Part shown: positions 1-8,256 of the stretch, in pieces | Layout: each line of letters opens with the position of its first letter | How positions within the stretch are numbered: position 1 is the first letter of the stretch | Assembly (NCBI GenBank): GCA_026988015.1 | Contig: JALSMA010000037.1 | Location: 1-50,623, forward strand | Length of the DNA: 50,623 nucleotides | Reading direction: 5' to 3' | From: Desulfobulbaceae bacterium | GTDB taxonomy: Bacteria > Desulfobacterota > Desulfobulbia > Desulfobulbales > Desulfocapsaceae | Notes under the pieces: model-generated | Told to the model about the DNA's origin: nothing | The model's database searches: none | What the model saw: only the letters and a program-made list of their open reading frames with translations | Position numbers and translations under genes: made by a program

Positions 1-109
1 CTGTCGATTAAGTCCGAAACTTGAGATACACAAAACAGTAGCACCCCATATTTGTCGTTTTTCCGAGAATACCCTTGCTTTTCCACAGGTGTTTTTGTAT
101 TGCTTGCTT

Positions 110-146
110 GAAGACATCTAAAAAATCACTTTTTTAGATGATCTTC
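110..146. repeat. AT-rich inverted repeat (hairpin)
   Basis: CATCTAAAAAA (115-125) and TTTTTTAGATG (130-140) are exact reverse complements around a 4-base loop. The stem extends by GAAGA/TCTTC with one bulged A. The right arm ends in the ATG at 138, the first possible start of the following gene. It could be a weak terminator of an upstream gene or a translation-blocking hairpin. Confidence 0.6.
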
Positions 147-1022
147 ATTGTTGTGGGGAAAAGTATTCTGAAACTGCACTGCGCCAACGGATGCCCGTTC
201 ATTATGCTTGTTCTCTCCCGTTATTTCTTAAAACAACAGGCTTATATTTTCTACCACCATCCCGTGAAACCCGACAACGACACCTCCCTGAGATATCATA
301 AGGAAACCTTCGATTACCACAAGCTCAAGCCTAACAACATTGATCGGATCCAGATCGACATGATTCCCGATGGCTCCCATGTTCTTGAAATAGGCTGTTC
401 CACCGGGTTCATGGCTGAGTATCTGGTTCAGAAGAAAAATTGCCGCTACCTTGGTATAGAAGCAGAAACCGAGCCGGCTCGGGTGGCACAGAAACGCGGC
501 CTTTCTGTTTTACCCGGATTCATTGAAGATGTTGATATCAAAAGACAAATAAACAGGCACATTGCAGAATTCGGCCCATTTCAGACTATCTTCATGTCAC
601 AGGTCATCGAACATATAGCCACCCCGGAACAAACCCTGGAGGCCATTAAAGAGTGGATGCACCCCGACTGTACCCTGGTCATTTCTACCTGTTCCATTGC
701 TCACTGGAGGTGCCGTTTCAGACTACTTTGGGGAATCTGGCGCTACGAGGACTTTGGTGTTTTTGACCACAGCCACCTTCGCTTCTTCACTATCAGCAGC
801 TTCCGCGAGCTCCTCGAACAGTGTAACTACTCTGTTGTGGACTTCGGCTACTCCTTTGAAGATATCTGTCCCTTTAAGGTTCTCTTTGGAACCCGCCTCA
901 TTGCCCCATCAGACATTCTGCGCCTGATCCCGTTTATCGGAATGCGGTTGCGTAAAGGCTATACAGATCTTGCCAAGAATCTTATCAGTCACCAGTTCGT
1001 TTATAAAGTTCGGCTTCCCTAG
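138..1022 (+). CDS. Class I SAM-dependent methyltransferase
   Basis: Predicted small-molecule or glycan methyltransferase of 294 residues if read from 138. The SAM-binding motif I (VLEIGCSTGF) lies near residue 82, followed by an acidic residue in GIEAE and an FMSQVIEHI segment resembling the post-II region of UbiE/Coq-type methyltransferases. The first 40 or so residues are hydrophobic and unlike the family. The ATG at 138 sits inside a hairpin with no ribosome binding site, so the true start may be the ATG at 204 or later. It is followed after 11 bases by an acetyltransferase and then a glycosyltransferase, which suggests tailoring of a surface polysaccharide. The substrate cannot be read from the sequence. 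Confidence 0.75.
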   Translation: MIFIVVGKSILKLHCANGCPFIMLVLSRYFLKQQAYIFYHHPVKPDNDTSLRYHKETFDYHKLKPNNIDRIQIDMIPDGSHVLEIGCSTGFMAEYLVQKKNCRYLGIEAETEPARVAQKRGLSVLPGFIEDVDIKRQINRHIAEFGPFQTIFMSQVIEHIATPEQTLEAIKEWMHPDCTLVISTCSIAHWRCRFRLLWGIWRYEDFGVFDHSHLRFFTISSFRELLEQCNYSVVDFGYSFEDICPFKVLFGTRLIAPSDILRLIPFIGMRLRKGYTDLAKNLISHQFVYKVRLP

Positions 1023-1033
1023 GTGCTCTGACC

Positions 1034-1603
1034 ATGTTTTTTCGTGCCCCAAAAAGGCCTCCCCTCACCAGAGAACAATTCAATAACCCACTGTTCAGCA
1101 TTGGTGAGCACACCTACGGTTGCCCGGAAATTAAATCCTTTTCAGATGGAACAAAACTCTCCATCGGGAAATTCTGTTCCATTGCATCCCAGGTAACAAT
1201 TCTTCTTGGCGGCAACCACAGAACTGACTGGAACAGCACCTACCCATTTCCCGACATGCCTGGGCAGTGGCCGGAAGCTGAGTCCATATCCGGTCACCCG
1301 CAGACCAAGGGGGATCTCTCTATCGGACATGATGTTTGGATCGGGTACGGATCCACTATACTCTCAGGGTTATCCATTGGGAGCGGAGTAGTTATTGGTG
1401 CCTGCAGTATTGTTGCCAGTGATGTTGAGCCCTACGGAATAGTTGCCGGCAACCCGGCTCGACTTGTAAAAAGCCGTTTTCCGCCAGAACTGTGCGAGCA
1501 ATTACTAGCACATGAGTGGTGGGATCTACCCGAAGAGGTCATTAGAAAGAACCTGGACATAATCTGCAGTAACCAGATTCACAAACTTCTCAGGATAAAA
1601 TGA
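1034..1603 (+). CDS. CatB-like hexapeptide-repeat acetyltransferase
   Basis: A 189-residue left-handed beta-helix acyltransferase of the xenobiotic/CatB type. It has the internal IGEHTYG, IGKFCSIA, IGHDVWIGYGSTIL and IGSGVVIGACSIV repeats, an ending typical of the family (YGIVAGNPARLVKSRF), and the loop NHRTDW carrying the expected catalytic His. These enzymes O- or N-acetylate sugars or small molecules with acetyl-CoA. The stop overlaps the next start as ATGA at 1600-1603, so it is translationally coupled to the glycosyltransferase. A role in polysaccharide O-acetylation is inferred from these neighbours. Confidence 0.85.
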   Translation: MFFRAPKRPPLTREQFNNPLFSIGEHTYGCPEIKSFSDGTKLSIGKFCSIASQVTILLGGNHRTDWNSTYPFPDMPGQWPEAESISGHPQTKGDLSIGHDVWIGYGSTILSGLSIGSGVVIGACSIVASDVEPYGIVAGNPARLVKSRFPPELCEQLLAHEWWDLPEEVIRKNLDIICSNQIHKLLRIK

Positions 1604-2559
1604 TAAAATCCCCTCCGATCTGTAGTGTCATTATCGTCTCCTATAAAGGATTCCATGACACAACCGGCCCATGTCTCCAGAGTCTTCTCAACTGTACAGA
1701 AGATATTGAGATAATTGTTGTTGATAACAATTCCGGATCGGAAACACGTAAACTGCTCTCGCAGGCTGCCCAAAAAGATCCACGAATCAACTTGTTGTTT
1801 CTCGACGAGAACAGAGGGTATGCCGCTGGCAACAATATTGGCGCAAGGGCTGCAAACAGTTCACCGCTCCTGCTTCTCAACAGCGACACCCTTGTTCCCG
1901 TCCATGCACTGCAACGGCTCTGCAATCTTATGGATAAAAATCCGCACTGGGATATGCTGGGTCCTGTCACCAACAGCGCCGGAAACGACCAGCATATTCT
2001 CTGCGATGCTGACACACCTCAGGAAATTATGGCACAGGGAACCCGCTGGTGCAGCCATACCCCCGAAATCAACTTCCAGACCGATCGTCTTATTTTCTTC
2101 TGTGTTGTTATCCGCAGTGAACTGTACCAGGATTTCCAGGGACTCGATGAAGAATTCGGCCTAGGATATTATGAAGACACGGACTTTGTCTACCGCGTAA
2201 TAAAATCCGGAAAGCGGCTGGTTATCACAGAAGATGTTTTCATCTACCATAAGGGAAAGGGGAGTTTTTCAAGAAGGAGCGGAGCAGTTCGAAAACTGAT
2301 AAAAAGAAATAAAAAACTTTTCAAAAAGAAACATGGCCACGGTGAAACCACCGACCACTGGCGTATAAAAAATCTCCAAGCGTTACAACGATACCAGACA
2401 TCTCTCAGCCATGGCGTCTCACCGCAGCAGTTACAATATGCCTTTTCCAATCGCTACAAACTGGCCGAGACACTCATGCCTAACAGCCCCATTAAACGGT
2501 TTTTCTACAGACGGCGCCTCAGGGCTGTACTTGAACTTTTCAAAAAAGGTAGCCCTTAA
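1600..2559 (+). CDS. Family 2 glycosyltransferase
   Basis: A 319-residue inverting GT-A glycosyltransferase. The N-terminus (CSVIIVSYKG, then VVDNNSG) is the nucleotide-binding core. NRGYAAGNNIG followed by LLLLNSDT is the usual rhamnosyltransferase/WbbL-like signature, with NSD in place of DXD. LDEEFGLGYYEDTDFVYRV near residue 185 carries the ED motif that holds the catalytic base. No membrane helices are evident; the C-terminus is basic and probably peripheral to the inner membrane. It closes the polysaccharide cluster and is followed by 276 bases without a gene. Confidence 0.87.
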   Translation: MIKSPPICSVIIVSYKGFHDTTGPCLQSLLNCTEDIEIIVVDNNSGSETRKLLSQAAQKDPRINLLFLDENRGYAAGNNIGARAANSSPLLLLNSDTLVPVHALQRLCNLMDKNPHWDMLGPVTNSAGNDQHILCDADTPQEIMAQGTRWCSHTPEINFQTDRLIFFCVVIRSELYQDFQGLDEEFGLGYYEDTDFVYRVIKSGKRLVITEDVFIYHKGKGSFSRRSGAVRKLIKRNKKLFKKKHGHGETTDHWRIKNLQALQRYQTSLSHGVSPQQLQYAFSNRYKLAETLMPNSPIKRFFYRRRLRAVLELFKKGSP

Positions 2560-2835
2560 AATTCCGATACCAGGCTACCTTGAACTCCACTCAGCCTGGA
2601 AAAGGGTACATATTTGCAAAAATGCCCTTACTTTTTTCGCAACATACTGATAGAATAAATGAACTTTAGGGTGCTTTGAAAAATTAGAATTTTCGTTCGA
2701 AGTTAAGGAACAAGAAATTTAAAAAGCGCATCATACTAGTCATATGTGAGCATTTTCAATTTTCCTGTGACGCAGAGATTGAGCGAAAAGGCATTTTTCC
2801 AAGGTGGCCTTCATAAATAATCAGGAGAATAAACC
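2560..2835 (+). other. Intergenic region before the receiver-domain gene
   Basis: AT-rich, 276 bases. It contains imperfect AT-rich inverted repeats around 2679-2695 and a good ribosome binding site (CAGGAG, 2822-2827) for the gene at 2836. I found no convincing open frame, RNA gene or strong terminator. Confidence 0.5.
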
Positions 2836-3216
2836 ATGGGCAAGCACACCCGTATTGTACTCATTGATGATGATCAGGACGCCTGCGATCTACTGAAAAT
2901 GCAACTTGAGGATACCGGGCGAATGGATGTAAACTACAGCACAAAAAGTGAAGAAGCTGTAGCCTTGATCAGCCGGGAACTCCCTGACATTGCAATCCTT
3001 GACATTAATATGCCCGGTACCCATGGTGTTGAGTTAAGCTCAATGCTGGCAGCCAACGAGGCCACCGCTGCAATCCCCATTCTCTACCTCTCTGGCATGG
3101 TGACGCCACACGAAGCCGAAGGAATGGTAACTGGAGAAAACAGACCATCCCTTATCTCCAAAGGTTCTCCCATAGAAGAGCTCATTGCCGCCATTGACAA
3201 TCTCACCTCACCCTGA
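2836..3216 (+). CDS. Stand-alone response regulator receiver domain
   Basis: A 126-residue CheY-like receiver with no output domain. The acidic pair is in IVLIDDDQD at the N-terminus, the phospho-acceptor Asp in IAILDINMPG near residue 56, the switch Ser in LYLSGM and the conserved Lys in LISKGSP. It would accept phosphate from a histidine kinase and act by protein contact. No kinase is adjacent; the hybrid kinase at 37302 is far away. It ends 14 bases before rsmB. Confidence 0.85.
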   Translation: MGKHTRIVLIDDDQDACDLLKMQLEDTGRMDVNYSTKSEEAVALISRELPDIAILDINMPGTHGVELSSMLAANEATAAIPILYLSGMVTPHEAEGMVTGENRPSLISKGSPIEELIAAIDNLTSP

Positions 3217-3230
3217 GACCAGTATTTCCC

Positions 3231-4586
3231 TTGCCTTCCACACAGAACACATCCGCTCGTTTTGTTGCCATTACAACCCTGTGCAAACTTGAACAGACCA
3301 AGAAGCCGGTTAACAAACTTTTTGCCTCCGTCCTGGCCACTCTCCCCCTCAAAAGCAACGATCGCCAGCTTGCATCCAATATCATCTTCGGCCTCTTACG
3401 AAACCGTGAAACACTGGATACCATGTTGCATCACCTCTGCAACAAGCCACTCAAGAAATTTGACCCGTTTGTCCTCGAGGCCCTTCGGGTGGGCCTTTTT
3501 CAAATTATGTACCTTGATCGTATCCCGGAATCTGCTGCAGTCAACGAATCGGTAAAGGCAGTCCAGGCAGCACACCTCCCCAAGAGGCTCCATGGCTTTG
3601 TAAATGCGGTACTTCGCAATTCCATCCGCAAAAAGAAAGAGCTGTTGAAACTCACCGAAAACCCGGCCCGCCCCATCCGCAACCATCCAAAATGGCTCTA
3701 CGAGCGCTGGAGAAAACAGTTCGGTGAACAGGAAGCAGATCGCATCTGTCTTGAGAACGGTCGCCAGACAACACTCTGCCTCCAGATAAACTCAATCAGC
3801 ACCGACCCGGACACATTTCAGCGCCTCTTGCACAGTGAAAATATTACCTGCCACCGTGGCCGCCACTGCACTAACAGCATCATCCTGGAAGATCTTCACA
3901 CAAAGGTGAGTGACCTCCCCGGCTATCAGGAGGGCTGGTTTCAGGTTCAGGATCAGGGGGCCCAACTCCTGACTCAGCTCATGACACCCCTGGTACCAGG
4001 TGGAACCTACCTAGATGCCTGTGCTGGAGTTGGTGGTAAAACCAGCCTCCTTATCCAACTGGCCCATTCAGTCCAAGCCAGGGTATACGCCGTGGAACCA
4101 GACCAGAGTCGTCAAAAACTATTCCGTGAAAATATGGCGCGACTGCATCAAGGGCAGGTTACCCAGCTATTCTCTGAAACCCTCCAGAATTTTGCTGTAT
4201 CAAGTGACATCCAATTTGACGGCATTCTCCTTGACGCCCCCTGCTCAGGAACCGGGGTCATCAGGCGCCATCCTGACATTCGCTGGAACAGGCGCCCTGA
4301 AGACCTCCATCGTTATCAGAAAATCCAGCTGGAACTCCTGTATACTGCTGCCACACTCCTTAAGCCAAATGGGCGTCTTGTATACGCCACCTGCTCTCTT
4401 GAAGACCTTGAAAACCAGCAGGTGATCAGATCCTTTCTTGCTGACAACAGTAATTTCACCCTTGATGACTGCTCGCCCGTTCTCCCCGAAAGTGCCAGGC
4501 CACTTGTTGACAAACACTGTTTTAAACCGCTGCCGCAGCCTGAGATAGATGGTTTTTTTGGTGCCAGGCTGACAAAAACAGGTTAG
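3231..4586 (+). CDS. rsmB: 16S rRNA (cytosine-967-C5)-methyltransferase RsmB
   Basis: A 451-residue protein with an N-terminal NusB-like RNA-binding region (LPLKSNDRQLASNIIFGLLRNR) and a C-terminal Rossmann methyltransferase. Motif I is YLDACAGVGGKT; motif IV LLDAPCSGTGVIRRHPDI and motif VI YATCSLED each carry one of the two Cys residues of m5C RNA methyltransferases. The length matches the RsmB/Fmu family. The most upstream start is a TTG at 3231 without a strong ribosome binding site. Because the NusB-like domain begins soon after, this start or one close to it is needed. Confidence 0.9.
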   Translation: MPSTQNTSARFVAITTLCKLEQTKKPVNKLFASVLATLPLKSNDRQLASNIIFGLLRNRETLDTMLHHLCNKPLKKFDPFVLEALRVGLFQIMYLDRIPESAAVNESVKAVQAAHLPKRLHGFVNAVLRNSIRKKKELLKLTENPARPIRNHPKWLYERWRKQFGEQEADRICLENGRQTTLCLQINSISTDPDTFQRLLHSENITCHRGRHCTNSIILEDLHTKVSDLPGYQEGWFQVQDQGAQLLTQLMTPLVPGGTYLDACAGVGGKTSLLIQLAHSVQARVYAVEPDQSRQKLFRENMARLHQGQVTQLFSETLQNFAVSSDIQFDGILLDAPCSGTGVIRRHPDIRWNRRPEDLHRYQKIQLELLYTAATLLKPNGRLVYATCSLEDLENQQVIRSFLADNSNFTLDDCSPVLPESARPLVDKHCFKPLPQPEIDGFFGARLTKTG

Positions 4587-4694
4587 ACTTTTCAACCTCA
4601 TGAACTGGCAACTCAATCATTTTCAATGAAGAGTAACTGGGTCTGTGAGACAGAGGGAACAACTTATTTCTTTAACCTGTGAGAAAAGAACGAA

Positions 4695-5288
4695 ATGGCT
4701 GAGATACGAAGTACACTTGATATGGTAATGGAACGGGCAGCAATAATGGCTGCACGAGCCGGAGATGTTCCTGCAGATCAGGCAACTGAGCAGCGGGGCA
4801 TGCGCCTAGTTGCAGGGTTCCTTGAAGGCAAACACGCTGCCCTGATCCCCCTGCTCGAGAAAGAAGTATCAGCTGACCAGAATGCAGTCAAGCGGGGTAT
4901 GGCAAAAGCCCTGCTGCGTAACATTGTAATCCCCCGTGATGAACAGCTCATGGAGAGTAGCCTTGCTGCCATAGCAGGCCTTCTTGAAATCACAGAATCA
5001 GGTGGTGATGACGCTGAAGCCCTCTGCCTTGAGCTGAAACAGCTTCTGGAACAATACTCCCAGCACAGAGAGCAGATGAAACAGCAGCTCGAAGAGGCCA
5101 TCCGCAACCAGCTCGTTCAGCAGGCAATGGAACAGACAGGGGAGAGTCCGGATCCTGCCACCATTGACCCGAGCAGGCACCCGCAGTACCAGAAGGAATG
5201 GACCCAGGCCCAGACGAATCTGAACGATCAGTACAGTCAGGCGTTTGACCAGCGCAAGGATGTCCTCCTGCAGGGATTCAGCTCATGA
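4695..5288 (+). CDS. Conserved protein of unknown function
   Basis: A 197-residue soluble protein that I do not recognise with certainty. It is helical and Glu/Gln-rich, with a probable amphipathic or coiled-coil stretch at about residues 110-145 (Leu-Glu-Gln repeats) and no Cys-based metal site, signal peptide or membrane segment. It resembles radical-SAM-linked accessory proteins of Desulfobacterota only in being small and helical. Its stop overlaps the next start (ATGA, 5285-5288), so it is co-translated with the peptidase. Confidence 0.7.
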   Translation: MAEIRSTLDMVMERAAIMAARAGDVPADQATEQRGMRLVAGFLEGKHAALIPLLEKEVSADQNAVKRGMAKALLRNIVIPRDEQLMESSLAAIAGLLEITESGGDDAEALCLELKQLLEQYSQHREQMKQQLEEAIRNQLVQQAMEQTGESPDPATIDPSRHPQYQKEWTQAQTNLNDQYSQAFDQRKDVLLQGFSS

Positions 5289-6385
5289 ACTACTCCGAAC
5301 GGATAAAAAAAATCCAGAAGAAGCTGCGCAGAAAGAAAATTGATGCCATCCTGATTACCCAGCCACACAACCGGCGCTACCTGAGTGGCTATAGTGCCAG
5401 TGACCATGACATCGGTGAAAGTTCCGGCGCACTGCTCATCCCTGCGCGCAGGAAACCCATCCTGCTTACTGACTTCCGTTTTCAAATCCTGGCCCAGCAG
5501 GAAACAAAGGGAATGGAGATCCTCCTCTACCCTAGAGGAATCCTGCCTCTGCTGAAAAAACTGCTCCCAGACCTTGATATTACCAGCCTCGCCTTCGAAA
5601 GTCATTACACCCTGCACAGTGTTGCAAAAACACTCAAAAGAATGTGCAGAAAACTTTCCATCTCACTCCACCCCACCAGTGACATTGTGGAGAAAATGCG
5701 GCAGGTGAAAGACAAAAAGGAAATTGAGATAATACGCCGCTCAGTACTCCTCAACGAAAAGGTCTTCAAAAAAATACACAAGACAATTTATCCCGGCCAC
5801 ACAGAGATAGACATTGCTCTGGCTCTTGAAACCACCATGCGCAGACGTGGTGCCGAGGGGCCTAGTTTTGAGACTATTGTGGCCACCGGGGCGCGAAGTG
5901 CGCTGCCCCACGCAGTTGCCGGTAGTGTAAAGATAATTAAAAACAAGGCACTTATGATAGATATGGGACTTATCCTGGATGGCTACTGCTCTGATATGAC
6001 AAGAACCTTTGTGGTGGGATCAGCCAGTAAAAAGTATCTCAAAATCCATCGCTTGGTCCGCAAAGCACAGCTTGCAGCCATAAAAAAGATCCGTGCCGGC
6101 GTCTCAGCTGCCTCCGTTGACAAAACGGCCCGCGATATCATTGTCAATGGCGGTTATGGCAAACATTTTGGCCATGCTCTGGGCCATGGGGTGGGCCTTG
6201 CCGTCCATGAATCCCCCCGCCTTGCTATGCGTAACCGCAAAATCCTCAAAGCCGGTATGGTCGTTACGGTGGAGCCCGGAATCTACCTGCCGGACTGGGG
6301 GGGAGTACGGCTGGAAAACATGGTTGTTGTTCGCGAAAATGACTGTGAAGTCCTGAACCGTGATACAACCTGGCTGGACATCTGA
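5285..6385 (+). CDS. M24 family Xaa-Pro aminopeptidase (creatinase fold)
   Basis: A 366-residue cytosolic metallopeptidase. The N-terminal creatinase-like domain (about 1-130) is followed by the pita-bread catalytic domain. The five dinuclear-metal ligands are visible: Asp in MIDMGLILDGYCSDMTRTF (two), His in GHALGHGVGLAVHE, and Glu in VEPGIYLP and in RLENM. It would release N-terminal residues before proline. It is translationally coupled to the unknown gene upstream. A long AT-poor spacer of about 87 bases separates it from the PhoH gene. Confidence 0.9.
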   Translation: MNYSERIKKIQKKLRRKKIDAILITQPHNRRYLSGYSASDHDIGESSGALLIPARRKPILLTDFRFQILAQQETKGMEILLYPRGILPLLKKLLPDLDITSLAFESHYTLHSVAKTLKRMCRKLSISLHPTSDIVEKMRQVKDKKEIEIIRRSVLLNEKVFKKIHKTIYPGHTEIDIALALETTMRRRGAEGPSFETIVATGARSALPHAVAGSVKIIKNKALMIDMGLILDGYCSDMTRTFVVGSASKKYLKIHRLVRKAQLAAIKKIRAGVSAASVDKTARDIIVNGGYGKHFGHALGHGVGLAVHESPRLAMRNRKILKAGMVVTVEPGIYLPDWGGVRLENMVVVRENDCEVLNRDTTWLDI

Positions 6386-6472
6386 GTTTCAACCGCACCT
6401 CATAGCAGACGGATCCCTGCCTCTAAGTGCAGGATTCCATAACTCACTCAAGCACCCAGGAAGCTACCCCGC

Positions 6473-7789
6473 ATGAATAACCGAAAATACTTTGTTCTTG
6501 ATACCAATGTGCTGCTGCATAACGCCGACTCACTGACATCCTTTGCCGACAATTCTGTCATCCTTCCCATGACGGTTATAGAAGAACTCGACAAGTTCAA
6601 ACGGCACAATGACGAATTAGGCCGCAACGCCCGCCACGTCATCAGGCAGTTGGACAAACTCAGGATGACCGGGTCACTGAAAGATGGCGTTGCCATGGAA
6701 AATGGTGGGATCCTCCGCATCACAGTGGAAAAACGTGACATGCCCGGAGCCCTGCTTGACATGAGTGTTGCCGATAACCGTATCCTTGCCGTGGCCAACA
6801 GCCTCCATGAAGAGGGAAAAGCAGTTATTTTTGTCTCCAAAGATATCAATGCCCGTCTCAAAGCTGATGCCCTGGGAATTGATACCATGGATTTTGAAAA
6901 ACAGAAGTGCAATGCTGATGAACTCTACTCGGGATGGCGGAAAACCAGTGTTCCCACCGAAGTCATTAACCGCTTCTACCAGGAGAATACTCTGACAACA
7001 GAAGGATTTGACTTTTTCCACAATGAATTTATCCTGCTCCAGGATGAGGATAACCCCAAGCACTCAGGAATTGGAAGAGCCATAGCCAAAGACACCATAA
7101 CTCACCTCAACTCCAAGTACGAGCATGCCTGGAACATTCACCCACGCTCCAAAGAGCAGCGTATGGCTCTCGAGCTCCTCCTGGACCCAGAAGTGAGTCT
7201 GGTCACACTCATTGGCCAGGCGGGGACAGGAAAAACGTTACTGGCGCTTGCTGCAGGACTTGAATGTGTCATTCATAAGGAGAGTTATGAGCGACTCCTG
7301 GTGTCACGACCAGTAATCCCCATGGGTAAAGACATTGGCTATCTCCCGGGAACAAAGGATGAAAAACTCACCCTCTGGATGCAACCCATATTTGACAATC
7401 TCACCTACTTAATGCGCCATGACCGCAGGAGTGATGATGAAGGCAGTGTCCAGCAGAGAGTCAACAAGCTGCTCAAAAACCAGCAGGTAGAACTTGAAGC
7501 TCTCACCTATATTCGTGGCCGCTCAATTCCCCGGCAGTTTGTCATTGTTGATGAAGCCCAGAACCTGACCCCCCATGAAGTAAAAACCATTATCTCCCGT
7601 GCTGGTGAAAATACCAAGATGGTCTTTACCGGAGATCCGCAGCAAATTGACAACCCCTATCTCGATTCTGCCTCCAATGGACTCTCCTATGCAGTTGAAA
7701 GATTAAAAGGACATGGTATATATGGGCACGTTACACTGAGTAAGAGCGAAAGAAGCCCACTGTCTGCCATTGCTGCCGACTATCTCTAA
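6473..7789 (+). CDS. PIN domain-PhoH family ATPase
   Basis: A 438-residue YlaK/PhoH2-type fusion. The N-terminal PIN nuclease domain has its acidic residues in FVLDTNVLLHN, VIEELDKF and the SVADNRILA/SKDIN segments. The C-terminal PhoH domain has Walker A GQAGTGKT near residue 249 and Walker B FVIVDEAQN, followed by MVFTGDPQQID. The family is described as ATP-driven RNA helicase/ribonucleases. The length is normal for the fusion. No antitoxin (PhoAT) gene is visible upstream, so this is probably the housekeeping form. Confidence 0.9.
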   Translation: MNNRKYFVLDTNVLLHNADSLTSFADNSVILPMTVIEELDKFKRHNDELGRNARHVIRQLDKLRMTGSLKDGVAMENGGILRITVEKRDMPGALLDMSVADNRILAVANSLHEEGKAVIFVSKDINARLKADALGIDTMDFEKQKCNADELYSGWRKTSVPTEVINRFYQENTLTTEGFDFFHNEFILLQDEDNPKHSGIGRAIAKDTITHLNSKYEHAWNIHPRSKEQRMALELLLDPEVSLVTLIGQAGTGKTLLALAAGLECVIHKESYERLLVSRPVIPMGKDIGYLPGTKDEKLTLWMQPIFDNLTYLMRHDRRSDDEGSVQQRVNKLLKNQQVELEALTYIRGRSIPRQFVIVDEAQNLTPHEVKTIISRAGENTKMVFTGDPQQIDNPYLDSASNGLSYAVERLKGHGIYGHVTLSKSERSPLSAIAADYL

Positions 7790-7875
7790 CAACAGGAAAC
7801 AGACTGAAAGGGAGTCTAAAAGACCCAGTTATTTTTTCCCGCCAGCCGCTGCCCTGACAACCTGGATAAACCGCC

Positions 7876-8208
7876 ATGCGCCAATTTATAGTTGATGACC
7901 TCTCCCCCATGGAGCGTGACAACATAGACTCATATTTGAAACGGAACCTGAAGATGGGACCAATGATCGGACTCTACTGGATCGTTCTTCCCGATGAAAT
8001 TCTTAGCGAAACCCAAAAGGAACATACCGATTGCGGCCCATTTTACTTTGGGGTTGAGGTGAGAAAGGATTCGGTATGTTTTGAACTGCTGGTGAGAAGT
8101 AATGCCCATCTGCACTGTGACTGCATAGCACATGCCACAGGAGCGCAGCGCCAGTATGTTCTCGATTTTCTCGACACAATGCTGGACAAAGAGCAGATTC
8201 GTTCCTGA
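7876..8208 (+). CDS. Small conserved hypothetical protein
   Basis: A 110-residue soluble protein of unrecognised family, probably an alpha/beta fold. It has three Cys residues (CGPF, VCFEL, CDC) and two His residues near HLHCDC that could bind metal, though no spacing fits a known motif. It lies 86 bases after the PhoH gene and 48 bases before aconitase. Codon usage is like the neighbours and the start ATG has no rival, so I take it as real. Confidence 0.65.
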   Translation: MRQFIVDDLSPMERDNIDSYLKRNLKMGPMIGLYWIVLPDEILSETQKEHTDCGPFYFGVEVRKDSVCFELLVRSNAHLHCDCIAHATGAQRQYVLDFLDTMLDKEQIRS

Positions 8209-8256
8209 CCAGCCAACCATAGCCAAATATTTCACTGCACACAAGATGGAGACAGT

